From CAVSJJ01 sp963771015 (GTDB taxonomy: Bacteria; Actinomycetota; Actinomycetes; Actinomycetales; Dermatophilaceae): a stretch of DNA of 64,000 nt. Made by a program: the position numbers and the translations under genes. The stretch lies in the NCBI GenBank assembly GCA_963771015.1, contig CAVYRN010000005.1:186001-250000 (forward strand). The letters run 5' to 3'. Positions 24,914-38,700 of this stretch are shown one piece after another; position 1 is the stretch's first letter; each line of letters opens with the position of its first letter. The notes below the pieces were generated by a model, which saw only the letters and a program-made list of their open reading frames with translations, was not told the origin of the DNA and searched no databases.

Positions 24914-25753
24914 TCAGCTGCGCATCCGGCCGAGCAGCCGAAGGAACTCGACGTAGAGCCAGACGAGGGTGACGATGAGCCCGTGGGCGAGCAGCCAGCT
25001 GTACTTCTGCGGCGCGCCGGTCTTGATCGCGTAGTCGATGGCGTCGAAGTCGAGGGCGAGGGTGACCGAGGCCAGGCCGACGGCGAACAGCGAGATGCCG
25101 ATGCCGATGATGCCGCTGCCACCGAAGCCGTACATCGTCCCGGTGATCACCGCGTAGCCGAAGTTGACCAGGGCGAAGATCGCGTAGCCGAAGACCATCA
25201 TCGTGACGATCCGACGGAACTTGTCGGTGACCTTGATCAGACCGGTCTTGTACGCGAGGAACATCCCGGTGAAGGTCGCGAGGGTCGCGAGCACGGCCTG
25301 GGCGACGATGCCGGGGTAGTAGCCGTTGAAGAACTGGCTCACGGCACCGACGAAGAGGCCCTCGAGCACGGCGTACCCGACGATGAGCGGCACGCTCAGC
25401 GTCTTCTTGAACGCGATGACGAGACCGACGACGAGGGCGCCGATCATCCCACCCATCGCCAGGGTCATCCCGAGCCCGGGGTTGTCCGCCGCCACGGTCC
25501 AGCCGACGGCACCGACGACGAGAACGATGGCGAACAGGCCGAGCGTCTTCATGATGACGTCGTCCATCGTCACCCGGCGGGTCTGGGCCGGGCCGGCAGC
25601 AGGCTGGTCGTACATCTGCTGCAGCTGCGCGTGGTCGATGTAGCCGCCGGGCGCGCGCTGCGGGGTGGCCGCCGACGCCGGGGTGCCGAAGCCCGCGTAG
25701 CCGGACTGGGCATCCTTCTTCATGCGGTTGAAGGCCGGGTTGCTGTTGGCCAT
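24914..25753 (-). CDS. Bax inhibitor-1/YccA family membrane protein
   Basis: A 279-residue protein with about 75 soluble residues followed by seven hydrophobic helices of the Bax-inhibitor-1/YccA (TMBIM) fold. The last helices contain SLFAVGLASVTLALDFDAIDYAI and the end reads WLYVEFLRLLGRM. The family has pH-sensitive calcium-leak channel members; bacterial function is unclear. The N terminus is rich in Gly, Gln and Ala. The ATG at 25753 has GGAGG 5 bases upstream. Confidence 0.9.
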   Translation of the reverse strand: MANSNPAFNRMKKDAQSGYAGFGTPASAATPQRAPGGYIDHAQLQQMYDQPAAGPAQTRRVTMDDVIMKTLGLFAIVLVVGAVGWTVAADNPGLGMTLAMGGMIGALVVGLVIAFKKTLSVPLIVGYAVLEGLFVGAVSQFFNGYYPGIVAQAVLATLATFTGMFLAYKTGLIKVTDKFRRIVTMMVFGYAIFALVNFGYAVITGTMYGFGGSGIIGIGISLFAVGLASVTLALDFDAIDYAIKTGAPQKYSWLLAHGLIVTLVWLYVEFLRLLGRMRS

Positions 25754-25875
25754 GGATCCTCCGTCGGAGATGCGTGCGGTGGTGTCGCCCACCGCGGTAC
25801 ACCCATCTAAGCGGATGGGCCCGGCTCGGGGTTCCCCACGTCCCCAGGGGCACGCGCCGCCGGCGACCAGGCTCG

Positions 25876-25950
25876 CACCCCCGACGGGAGTCGAACCCGC
25901 ACCGGTGGCGATTTTAAGTCGCCTGCCTCTGCCAGTTGGGCCACGGGGGC
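25876..25950 (-). tRNA. tRNA with leucine UAA anticodon but no long variable arm
   Basis: A 75-base cloverleaf. Acceptor GCCCCCG pairs with CGGGGGT (terminal G-U), D stem GCC/GGC, anticodon stem GGCGA/TCGCC around CTTAAAA (anticodon TAA), T stem GCGGG/CCCGT around TTCGACT. The variable region is six bases (ACCGGT), whereas Leu tRNAs normally have a long arm of 10 or more. The discriminator base is G, unlike the A73 of Leu tRNAs. CCA is not encoded. Confidence 0.75.
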
Positions 25951-26124
25951 GTGCTCACTGTATGCCGCGTCGGTGCCTGCGTCCGGCCCCGCGCCTGCGC
26001 TCGGCCGCCCGCACGTGGGCGAGGACGGTTGCCCGGAGGCTACGGCGTGGGCCGCGGGACGCCACGCGTGCCCACTCTGCCGAGTTGGTCGCCGTCGACA
26101 CGTTCCCGCAGGTCACAGAGGGGT

Positions 26125-26144
26125 TAGTGTGGAATATCGCACTA
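26125..26144. promoter_or_regulatory. Imperfect palindrome upstream of tetR-like gene
   Basis: TAGTG at 26125-26129 and CACTA at 26140-26144 flank a 10-base centre; the wider 20 bases are also partly symmetric. It lies 22 bases before the TetR-family start and may be its autoregulatory operator. Confidence 0.5.
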
Positions 26145-26165
26145 TGCGCCGAGGAAGGAGTCCCC

Positions 26166-26843
26166 ATGGCGCAGCGAGGTGATGAGTCCGAGTCGTCGCG
26201 TCGGCGCGGACCCCGACCCGGTACTCCGCGTGCCCCGAGGATGAGCCGGGCGGCACGCGAGCAGCAGCTCCTGGACGTCGCGGAGGAGACCTTTGCCGAG
26301 CAGGGGTACACCGAGACGACGATGGAGCAGATCGCCGCCCGCGCGGGCATCACCAAGCCCGTCATCTACGACCACTTCGGCTCCAAGGAACGACTCCTCG
26401 CGGCCGTGGTGGCGCGCAACAGGCATGAGCTGCTGGGGGCCGGTGGCTTGGCGCTGACGGCGCTGGGGCCGCGTGCCGAGCCGCTGGCGTGCTTCCGGGC
26501 CGGAGTCACGGCGTTCGTCGAGTTCTACGGGCGCAACCGGGACAGCTTCCGGACCTACCAGCAGCAGACCGCGATACTCGCCACCGCGGGAGGCGACACC
26601 GAGCTGCTGCGCCAGGCCCAGGCGGCTGACCTTGCCGACCGGCTCCGGCTCCTGCCGCCCTTCCCCGACGTCTCGGCGGAGGCCAGGCTGGGGCTCGCCG
26701 AGATCGTCCTCGCGACGAACGAGCGGGCCACGGCCTGGTGGCTGCGCCACCCGGAGGCGAGCCTCGACGAGGCCGTCGACCTCGTCGTCTCGGTGATCTG
26801 GTTCGGGATGGGAGCGATGGCCGCGCGGGAGCCCGTCGGCTGA
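26166..26843 (+). CDS. TetR/AcrR-family transcriptional regulator
   Basis: A 225-residue repressor. The HTH is at about residues 50-80 (TTMEQIAARAGITKPVIYDHFGSKERLL). The ligand-binding C-terminal domain is helical and contains the run FVEFYGRNRDSFRTYQQQT. A basic disordered leader of 28 residues precedes the HTH. GAAGGAG lies 6 bases before the ATG at 26166. The target is not determined; a palindrome just upstream suggests self-control. Confidence 0.9.
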   Translation: MAQRGDESESSRRRGPRPGTPRAPRMSRAAREQQLLDVAEETFAEQGYTETTMEQIAARAGITKPVIYDHFGSKERLLAAVVARNRHELLGAGGLALTALGPRAEPLACFRAGVTAFVEFYGRNRDSFRTYQQQTAILATAGGDTELLRQAQAADLADRLRLLPPFPDVSAEARLGLAEIVLATNERATAWWLRHPEASLDEAVDLVVSVIWFGMGAMAAREPVG

Positions 26844-26899
26844 GCCCGCCCGACGCGGCACCCGCGCCACACCCCGGCCGGGGCAACCAGCCGCGTGCC

Positions 26900-27841
26900 T
26901 CAGGCGATGCTCAGCGCGATGCCGTCGAGGATGTCGTGCTCGGAGGTGACGACGCCCGCCTCGGGAGAGTCGGCGAGGACGGCGGTCAGCACCTGTCGCC
27001 AGACCAGGGCTCCTGCCCCGATGACGTCGACTCGGCCCGGGTGCATGAACGGCAGCGCGGCCCGCTGTGCCCGGGTCATGGCCAGCAGCTCGGTCGACGC
27101 CGCCTCATGCTGCTCGGGGCTGAAAGCCGCGAGGTGGATCCGCCGGGAGTCGTACACATCGAGCGCGAGGAGGTGAGCGGTGACCGTCGTGATGCTCCCG
27201 GCGAGGCCGACGATCGTCCGCACCCCCGCGAAGCCGACGGCCTCGCGGGCCGCCGCGATGCCGGCGTCGATGTCGGCGGTGGCCGCGCCGATCTCGGCGA
27301 CGGTCGGCGGGTCGCCGTGCAGATGGCGCTCGGTCATCCGGACACACCCGATGTCGACCGAGCGGGCGGCCGCGACCTCGGCGGCACCACGGACCACCTC
27401 GGTGGAGCCGCCCCCGAGGTCGACGACGAGATAGGGCCCGGGTATGCCGGCCGCGACGAGGTCCCCGGTCGCCCCGGCGAAGGACAGCTCGGCCTCCTCG
27501 GCGCCCGAGACGACCTCCGGGGACACGGCATAGTCGCCGAACGCCGCCCGCACCCCGGCGACGAACTCGTCGGCGTTGCGGGCGTCGCGGGAGGCCGAGG
27601 TGGCCACGAAGCGGACCCGCTCCGCTCCGTGCTCGCGGCAGGCCGCGGCATACTCCTGCGACATCGCCAGCGTGCGCTGCATCGCGGCCGGGTCGATCAC
27701 GCCGGTCCGGTCCACGCCGTAGCCCAGCCGCACGACCTCCATCCGGCGCACCACGTCGACGAGCCGGCCATCCGGACCGGCGTCGGCGACGAGCAGGCGG
27801 ATCGAGTTCGTCCCGCAGTCGACCGCGCCCACCCTGGTCAT
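26900..27841 (-). CDS. Exopolyphosphatase / Ppx-GppA phosphatase family
   Basis: A 313-residue ASKHA-fold phosphatase acting on polyphosphate or pppGpp. Phosphate-1 reads VGAVDCGTNSIRLLVAD at the N terminus and VVDLGGGSTEV near 143. The single Ppx-GppA domain without a C-terminal HD domain matches actinobacterial Ppx1-type proteins. The ATG at 27841 has GGAGGA upstream and overlaps the DUF501 stop by 4 bases. It ends a leftward operon-like run after eno, ftsB and DUF501. Confidence 0.9.
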   Translation of the reverse strand: MTRVGAVDCGTNSIRLLVADAGPDGRLVDVVRRMEVVRLGYGVDRTGVIDPAAMQRTLAMSQEYAAACREHGAERVRFVATSASRDARNADEFVAGVRAAFGDYAVSPEVVSGAEEAELSFAGATGDLVAAGIPGPYLVVDLGGGSTEVVRGAAEVAAARSVDIGCVRMTERHLHGDPPTVAEIGAATADIDAGIAAAREAVGFAGVRTIVGLAGSITTVTAHLLALDVYDSRRIHLAAFSPEQHEAASTELLAMTRAQRAALPFMHPGRVDVIGAGALVWRQVLTAVLADSPEAGVVTSEHDILDGIALSIA

Positions 27842-28350
27842 CGGTCCTCCTCGTCGGCGGCGTCGACACAGGGGCCCCCGTCGCCCCACGGGCCGAGCAG
27901 GGCGAGGGCCTCGTCGCCGATCGGGTTCACGCCCGGACCGGCCGCGAGCGCGTGTGCGACGAGCGCGTGCAGGCACTTGACCCGGGTCGGCATGCCCCCG
28001 GCCGAGACCCCGGCGATCTCGGGGACCTCGCCGAGCTCGGCCCGACGGGCGAGGTAGTCGTCGTGGGCCGCGGCGTACCGGGCGGCCAGGTCGGGGTCGT
28101 CCTGGATCCGCTGCGACATCTCGACCATGACCCCGGAGCTCTCCAGGGTGCTCACCGCTCCGGTGAGCCGCGGACAGGTCGCATACAGGGACGTCGGGAA
28201 CGGGGTGCCGTCGGGCAGGCGGGGCCGGGTGCGGACGACATCGGGGAGCCCGCACGTGCAGCGGTGCGCCACCTCGACGACGCCCCGCGGCTCACGGCCG
28301 AGCTGCCGGGACACCGCGACGATGTCGTTCCCGGGGACGTCCTCGCTCAC
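27838..28350 (-). CDS. DUF501-domain protein
   Basis: A 170-residue protein that begins VSEDVPGNDIVAVSRQLGREPRGVVEVAHRC and has TCGLPDVVRTRPRLPDGTPFPTSLYATCP, the DUF501 signature, with conserved cysteines around CTCG. GMPTRVKCLHALVAHALAAG follows near 130. It is always found beside ftsB and ppx in actinobacteria; its function is unknown. The GTG at 28350 overlaps the stop of the ftsB-like gene (GTGA) and its stop overlaps the ppx start. Confidence 0.88.
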   Translation of the reverse strand: MSEDVPGNDIVAVSRQLGREPRGVVEVAHRCTCGLPDVVRTRPRLPDGTPFPTSLYATCPRLTGAVSTLESSGVMVEMSQRIQDDPDLAARYAAAHDDYLARRAELGEVPEIAGVSAGGMPTRVKCLHALVAHALAAGPGVNPIGDEALALLGPWGDGGPCVDAADEEDR

Positions 28351-28946
28351 GGCGTGCGGGCGCTCGGCACGTCGGCGGCGCGCGCCGAGGACCAGACGGC
28401 GTCGTACCAGGGAAGGTTGCCGGGGACACCGCTCGCAGCCCGTAGGACGGGGACGTCGGGCTCCTGGGGGGTGGCGTCGATGACGGTGTACGACGTGTCT
28501 CCCGGCTTGACGAACTTCAGCCGCTGGCGGGCCTGCTGCTCGATGTAGGCCGGGTCCTGCCAGCGCTGCTTCTCGGCTTGGAGGGCGGCGACGGAACGTT
28601 CCTGCGCCGTGACCTGGTCCCGCAGCGAGTTGATCTTGCCCTCTTGGCCCAGGTAGGCCCGCACCGTGGGAACGAGCAGGACGGCGAGGAAGCCGACGAT
28701 GCTCACGAGCACCGCGACGCGGAAGATCCGGCGGCTGCCGGCGGCATCGGGGAGCAGCCCTCGCCACAGCGGGGTGGGCCGCTGGGCGGCCGACGGGGCC
28801 GACCGGCCACGGGGCACCGCACCGGGGGTGGCGCCGGGCCGGGATGCCTGACGGGGACGAGCGGCCGGCCGGCCGGAGGCCCGGGAGGGGCCCGGCCGAC
28901 GCGCAGCGCGCCCGGCCGAGCCCCGTCCCGTGCCTCGGGTGGGCAT
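28347..28946 (-). CDS. Septum formation initiator (FtsB/DivIC) family protein
   Basis: A 199-residue single-pass division protein that stabilises the FtsQ/FtsL complex in the divisome. A basic disordered tail (1-70) precedes a membrane helix at about 75-95 (FRVAVLVSIVGFLAVLLVP), then a coiled coil (SLRDQVTAQERSVAALQAEK) and the conserved DPAYIEQQARQRLKFVKPG block. The long basic N terminus is an actinobacterial feature. Its ATG at 28946 lies 2 bases after the eno stop. Confidence 0.87.
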   Translation of the reverse strand: MPTRGTGRGSAGRAARRPGPSRASGRPAARPRQASRPGATPGAVPRGRSAPSAAQRPTPLWRGLLPDAAGSRRIFRVAVLVSIVGFLAVLLVPTVRAYLGQEGKINSLRDQVTAQERSVAALQAEKQRWQDPAYIEQQARQRLKFVKPGDTSYTVIDATPQEPDVPVLRAASGVPGNLPWYDAVWSSARAADVPSARTP

Positions 28947-28948
28947 GC

Positions 28949-30241
<1,293 letters not shown>

Positions 30242-30338
30242 GTTGACCTCCTGATGGGTCCGTCTGGGATGTGTGGATCTGCCAACCGGGCTCTGGGCGC
30301 GCCTGGGCGGCGCGACCCGCGCCGGTCCTGGGACGAGC

Positions 30339-31280
30339 CTAGTCGGTGCGACCGGGCAGGCCGGCGTACGCCACGGCCAGGGCGGCACCCAGCCGGGCGT
30401 TGTTGCGGACCAGGGCGATGTTGGTCTCCAGGCTCGCCCCGCCGGACAGCTCGACGATCCGGCCCAGGAGGAACGGCGTGATGTCCTTGCCGCGGATCCC
30501 CCGCGCGTCGCAGTCGGCGAGGGCGCGGTCGATGAGCAGCCCGATCTGCTCGGCCGGGATCTCGTCGGCCTCCGGGACGGGGTTGGCCACCGAGATGCCG
30601 CCCTCGAGGCCGAGCGACCACTTCGCGGCCATCATCGCGGCGAGCTCGTCGACGGTGTCGACCCGCATGGGGACGGAATACCCGCTGCTGCGGGAGTAGA
30701 ACGACGGGAACTCGTCGGTCCCGAACCCGACGACCGGCACGCCGTGGGTCTCGAGCACCTCCAGGGTCAGCCCGATGTCGAGGATCGACTTCACCCCGGC
30801 CGAGATGACGGCGACATCGGTGCGGCCGAGCTCGATGAGATCGGCCGAGACGTCCATCGAGTGCTCGGCGCCGCGGTGGACCCCGCCGAGGCCCCCGGTC
30901 ACGAAGACGCGGATGCCGGCGAGCGCGGCGATCCGCATGGTGCTCGCGACGGTCGTCGCACCGTGCGATCTCGTCGCGACGACGTGCGGCAGGTCCCGGA
31001 TGCTCACCTTGGCGACGTGCGGGTCCGAGCCGAGCAGCTCGAGCCGAGCGTCGTCGAGACCGACGTTGGGGATGCCGTCGAGCACCGCGATGGTCGCGGG
31101 TACCGCCCCGCCGTCGCGGACGATCGCCTCGACCTCGCGGGCCATCGCGACGTTGCGCGGGTAGGGCATCCCGTGGCTGATGATGGTCGACTCGAGCGCG
31201 ACGACGGGGGCCCCGGCGGCGAGGGCCTCGGCGACCTCTGGCGCGACGGCGAGCATGGGGTGCGGGGAGGGTCGGGTCAT
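30339..31280 (-). CDS. psuG: Pseudouridine-5'-phosphate glycosidase
   Basis: A 313-residue enzyme that splits pseudouridine 5'-phosphate into ribose 5-phosphate and uracil. It shows APVVALESTIISHGMPYPRN, ATIAVLDGIPNVGL, then GIRVFVTGGLGGVHRGAEHSMD and SAGVKSILDIGLTLE, with NIALVRNNARLGAALAVAY near the end. The ATG at 31280 overlaps the kinase stop by 4 bases (ATGA), forming a kinase-glycosidase pair as in other bacteria. Confidence 0.95.
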   Translation of the reverse strand: MTRPSPHPMLAVAPEVAEALAAGAPVVALESTIISHGMPYPRNVAMAREVEAIVRDGGAVPATIAVLDGIPNVGLDDARLELLGSDPHVAKVSIRDLPHVVATRSHGATTVASTMRIAALAGIRVFVTGGLGGVHRGAEHSMDVSADLIELGRTDVAVISAGVKSILDIGLTLEVLETHGVPVVGFGTDEFPSFYSRSSGYSVPMRVDTVDELAAMMAAKWSLGLEGGISVANPVPEADEIPAEQIGLLIDRALADCDARGIRGKDITPFLLGRIVELSGGASLETNIALVRNNARLGAALAVAYAGLPGRTD

Positions 31281-32296
31281 GGCAGCGGGACCGCCTGGGC
31301 CGGGGCCGTGGACCCGGCGAGCCGGGCCTCGACGAGGGCGGCGGTGAGGTCGGGTCGGACCGTCTCGGCGACCTCGACGGTCAGCGCCGCCACCACCTGT
31401 CCGAACCGGGCAGCGTCCACGCCGACCCCGTGCTCGAGGTAGTGGTGGATGAAGCCCGCGGTCATCGCGTCGCCGCCGCCGGTGACGTCGGCGACCTCGA
31501 CGGCCGGCGCCCCCAGGGCGAGGACGGTTGCGGGCCCGCCGGGCGAGGACCGCTCGCTGAACAGGCTTCCGGCGGCTCCTCGGCGCACCCATACCTGCCG
31601 GACCCCGCGGTCGTGCAGGCGTCCGGCGGCAGCGGCGATCACCGCGTCGTCGTCGACGACGTCCCCACCGACGATGGCACCGAGCTCGTCGACGTTGGGC
31701 GTGATGGCCAGAAGCGGCCGATCCGGGGTGAGGGTCGTCCGCAGGTGAAGGGCCTTGGGCACGCTGACCGGGTCGAGGACGACCGGAACCAGCGAGGCGG
31801 CCGCGACGTCGAGCAGCCAGCCGACGAGGCGTTCGGGCAGGTTGCCGTCGAGGACGAGGAGCTCGGCGCCGCCGATCAGCTCACGGGCCGGCGCCAACAC
31901 CTCGACAGTCAGCTCGTCGGTCGCCGCCATGTCGGAGACGCCGATGAACAGCTCACCGGCGTCGTCGAGCACCGCGATGTAGGCCCCGGTGGGGTCGCTG
32001 CTGGTGATGACGTGGCCGACGCCGACGCCCGCCGCGCTGGTCCGGTCGAGCAGCTCGCGACCGATGGCATCGGCTCCCACCGCCGCGACGAGCTCGACGC
32101 GCTGACCGAGGCGGGCGAGGTTCTCCGCGATGTTCCGGCCCACCCCGCCGGGGCTCCACACCCGCACGCCGGGGTTGCTCGTGCCGCGGATGGGGCGGGC
32201 CCCGGTCTGGGCCTTGACGTCCATGACCGCCCCGCCCACGACGACAACGGGGTGCGGCGACGCCCGGACCGAGCGCTCCCACGACGACGGCTCCAC
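31277..32296 (-). CDS. PfkB-family kinase, probable pseudouridine kinase
   Basis: A 339-residue ribokinase-fold kinase. The N-terminal glycine motif is SPGGVGRNIAENLARLGQ, and the catalytic C-terminal PfkB signature is EVADVTGGGDAMTAGFIHHYLEHG. Pairing with psuG by a 4-base overlap makes pseudouridine the likely substrate: it makes pseudouridine 5'-phosphate, which PsuG then cleaves. It lies 9 bases after mazG, joining it to the mfd run. Confidence 0.85.
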   Translation of the reverse strand: MEPSSWERSVRASPHPVVVVGGAVMDVKAQTGARPIRGTSNPGVRVWSPGGVGRNIAENLARLGQRVELVAAVGADAIGRELLDRTSAAGVGVGHVITSSDPTGAYIAVLDDAGELFIGVSDMAATDELTVEVLAPARELIGGAELLVLDGNLPERLVGWLLDVAAASLVPVVLDPVSVPKALHLRTTLTPDRPLLAITPNVDELGAIVGGDVVDDDAVIAAAAGRLHDRGVRQVWVRRGAAGSLFSERSSPGGPATVLALGAPAVEVADVTGGGDAMTAGFIHHYLEHGVGVDAARFGQVVAALTVEVAETVRPDLTAALVEARLAGSTAPAQAVPLP

Positions 32297-32305
32297 GCAG
32301 GCAGC

Positions 32306-33352
32306 CTATGCGTCGGTGGCGAGGGTGATCGCCGCGAGGGTCGCGCGCAGCTCGGCCTCGGCCGACAGCCCGAGGTCACGGGCCCGGGCGACGAGGGCGA
32401 GCAGCTCGGCGCCGACGTCTCCGGCGACCGCGCCCGGTGTGGGGGCGCCGACCCGGGCCAGGCGCGAGAGGACCTTGTCCGCCGCGAGGAGGGCGGGCAG
32501 GGAGGCCGGTATGCCGTGGAGCAGGCCGACCGCGGCATACCCGGGGTCCCCGGCCTCCGCGGAGCCACCGGGCTCGCCGGCGGCCGTGGTAGCGCGCTCC
32601 TCGGCCTTGATGCGCTCCCAGTTCCGCTCGACCTCCTCGGGCGTGCTCGCATCACCGTCGCCGAAGACGTGCGGGTGGCGCCGGACCAGCTTGGCGACCA
32701 GGCCGCCGGCGACGTCGTCGATGTCGAACGGGGCGTCCGGGCTCTCCTCGGCGACGCGTGCGTGGAAGAGCACCTGGAGGAGGACGTCACCGAGCTCCTC
32801 GGCGAGGTGGGTCCGGTCCCCGTGCTGAACCGCCTCGAGGACCTCGTGGGCCTCCTCGATGAGGTAGGGGGCGAGGGACTCGTGGGTCTGTTCGGCGTCC
32901 CAGGGACACCCGCCAGGCGACCGGAGCCGGTCCATGACCGTCACGGCGTCGAGGAGCCGGGCCCCCGGGACATCCCAGGAGCCGACGACGACCTCGATCC
33001 CCGGGGCGAACTCGTCGGAGTCCTCGGCTCCGGGCCGGCGGCCGATCTCGGCGGTGAGGGCATCGGTCAGGCCGGGATCCCCGTCCGCCGAGCCGAGCCA
33101 GAGGACCTGCTCGGCGACCGCCCGGTCGAGGAGGAGCGCGGCCAGCTCGGCCGGGCCCGCCGTGTCGGTGGCCTCGACGTCCAGACCGGCGTCGGCGACG
33201 GCGACGGCGAGCGGGTCGGCCGGGTCGCGGGTCAGCCGGGCGTCGGCGTGCTCAAGCGCCGTCCAGGCGGCCCGGGACAGCAGCCCGGGCACGACGCGCG
33301 GGCTGGCGACGAGGAGCACGAGGGACGGGCTGGGCTCCGCGGCGGCGCTCAC
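32306..33352 (-). CDS. mazG: MazG-family nucleoside triphosphate pyrophosphohydrolase
   Basis: A 348-residue NTP pyrophosphatase that removes abnormal nucleotides. The MazG core has DRLRSPGGCPWDAEQTHESLAPYLIEEAHEVLEAVQ, with the metal-binding EExxE glutamates (EEAHE and EELGD), then FDIDDVAGGLVAKLVRRHPHVFGDG. An N-terminal ~115-residue segment is not part of the catalytic core. GTG at 33352 overlaps the upstream lipoprotein stop (GTGA). Confidence 0.92.
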   Translation of the reverse strand: MSAAAEPSPSLVLLVASPRVVPGLLSRAAWTALEHADARLTRDPADPLAVAVADAGLDVEATDTAGPAELAALLLDRAVAEQVLWLGSADGDPGLTDALTAEIGRRPGAEDSDEFAPGIEVVVGSWDVPGARLLDAVTVMDRLRSPGGCPWDAEQTHESLAPYLIEEAHEVLEAVQHGDRTHLAEELGDVLLQVLFHARVAEESPDAPFDIDDVAGGLVAKLVRRHPHVFGDGDASTPEEVERNWERIKAEERATTAAGEPGGSAEAGDPGYAAVGLLHGIPASLPALLAADKVLSRLARVGAPTPGAVAGDVGAELLALVARARDLGLSAEAELRATLAAITLATDA

Positions 33353-33884
33353 CCCTTGGTCGCCGGCAACCAGTTGGGAACGGACGCCGAGAGCAGCCCG
33401 CTCTGCGGGTCGAAGGTGCCGTACCGCGGGTTGACGGTGACCGTGAGCTTCCCGATGCGGGCCAGGACCTTCTTCGACGCGTCGGAGTCGTTCCTGATCG
33501 CGTTGAGGGCGTTCTGGGCCTGCACCAGCTCGACCGTGGCCGGATCCGGGTCGGTGATGTTCGCCAGCATGGCCAGCGCCTGGGCCTGGCTCTGCGCCTG
33601 GCCGGCCGCCTTGGCCTCGGCGAGCAGGCTCGGTGACCAGATGAGCCAGTTGAGGACCGAGTCGGTCGTCAGCGGTTGCTGTGGCTTGAACTGCTCGTTG
33701 TACTGCGTCGAGGCCGTCTGGATGGCCTGCTCGCTGATGACGCGGCCATCGACGACGGCGGCGGTGTCGGTCGTCCCGCACCCCGAGAGCACCAGTGCTC
33801 CCGCCGCCACCAGAGCCGCCATGCCGCCCCGAACCCGTGACCTCACCCGCGGTCCCTTCCTCGTCGTCGTCCTCATCGTCGTCC

Positions 33885-33888
<4 letters not shown>
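33349..33888 (-). CDS. SurA N-terminal-like lipoprotein
   Basis: A 179-residue secreted lipoprotein. A basic start and hydrophobic helix lead to a lipobox LVLSGC (C37). The mature part, VVDGRVISEQAIQ near 46 and a long Gln/Ala-rich helical stretch, is like the chaperone half of SurA/PrsA-type foldases, without a parvulin isomerase domain. It overlaps mfd by 4 bases and mazG by 4 bases, as in other actinobacteria. Start uncertain: upstream ATGs give 5 or more residues difference. Confidence 0.75.
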
Positions 33889-37526
<3,638 letters not shown>

Positions 37527-37591
37527 GGTGGTGCCTCAAAGGGTCGGAGACGACGGGCCGGTCCGCTGTCACGGCCGGCCGGGGCTGACGA

Positions 37592-38431
37592 TCACCCCAT
37601 GGAGATCGTAAGCGAGCCCAGGAGCCCGTCGTAGACGTCGGTGGGGTCGGTGGTCTTCGGCTTGTGTCCGACGGAGACCGCCTCGGAGTTCGAGACGCTC
37701 ATCGTCGCGCCGGTCGTCCCACCGACGACGATGGGGGTCCCGCCGTCCGGCGTCATCGTCATCGTCATGTCGCCGCCGACCCGGGCGCACGTCAGCGTGT
37801 AGCCCACCCCGTCCGTCATGGGAACGGCGTGACGACCCGTGTTGGCCTTGGCCTTGACCCCGTTGCCGCCCTTGATGACGCAGGCGGGAGTCCAGACGAG
37901 CGCGCCGCCGATCTTGGCCATCTTGAGATAGACCTTCCAGTAGCCGCCCGCGGCGTTGGAGCGCCCCTTCTGGACGACGTTGGGGCTGACCTTGGAGTAC
38001 GTCGTCGAGCCCAGCGGGAACTGTGACGCCGGCGTCGGCTTGACCCAGAGCGACACGGCGAAGTCGCCGGTGCCCGGGTCGAACATGCTGCTCCCGTGGT
38101 CGGAGCCGCCGTACCGGTCGGACTCGAAGCCCGAGTCCGTACTCAGCATCGCGGCCGTCTGGTCGACCGTCTGGCCGGGCGCGAGGTCGCGCCATGCGTC
38201 GTAGTCGAGGGCCGTGCGGCCGGAGTAGCTGACGGCACGGAGGTCGGTGTTGCTCGCGGCATACAACGGGACCACGCCGAAGGACTCGGAGGCGGGCACC
38301 GGACTACCCGGCGCAACCTCGGAGAAGTCCCAGCTCTCGGTGCTCGAGGCGGCGTTCGCCACCCCCGCCATCGCCACCGACAGCACCGCCACCGTCGTCG
38401 CCATCATTCCGCGTCGCAGCCAACCCCGCAT
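37592..38431 (-). CDS. Secreted LamG/concanavalin-like jelly-roll protein
   Basis: A 279-residue secreted protein. MRGWLRRGMMATTVAVLSVAMAGVANA forms a signal peptide cleaved near residue 27. The mature part is beta-rich with FAVSLWVKPTP near 130, a feature of LamG-like glycan-binding domains, and one pair of cysteines. The start at 38431 has GGAG 6 bases upstream. It is convergent with mfd and divergent from the sulfation cluster, and could be a surface glycan-binding partner of it. Confidence 0.7.
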   Translation of the reverse strand: MRGWLRRGMMATTVAVLSVAMAGVANAASSTESWDFSEVAPGSPVPASESFGVVPLYAASNTDLRAVSYSGRTALDYDAWRDLAPGQTVDQTAAMLSTDSGFESDRYGGSDHGSSMFDPGTGDFAVSLWVKPTPASQFPLGSTTYSKVSPNVVQKGRSNAAGGYWKVYLKMAKIGGALVWTPACVIKGGNGVKAKANTGRHAVPMTDGVGYTLTCARVGGDMTMTMTPDGGTPIVVGGTTGATMSVSNSEAVSVGHKPKTTDPTDVYDGLLGSLTISMG

Positions 38432-38700
38432 CAGCATCTCCATCCCCTCAGTGAGACCGCGGTCACCGGACCACGGCTGACGGGGACGAGATGCTACTCC
38501 CTCAACTCGGATGTGGCCTGGATGCGGCGCGTCGCGTTCAGGCACTCAGACGCGCCCCGGGTCGGCGACACATCGCGACATCCACCGCCAGTCCGGCCAT
38601 GCGGGCCGAGCGACCCCCACCGCTTTGTAGGATCGTCCTCGACCGACCAGGACAGGATCCAGACGGCGACGCCCGGCCATGGGCGCTGATGAGGGGGCAC

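Noticed and set aside
25876..25950. Streptomyces bldA homologue
   Set aside because: bldA-type tRNA-Leu(UAA) has a long variable arm; this one does not, so homology cannot be claimed.
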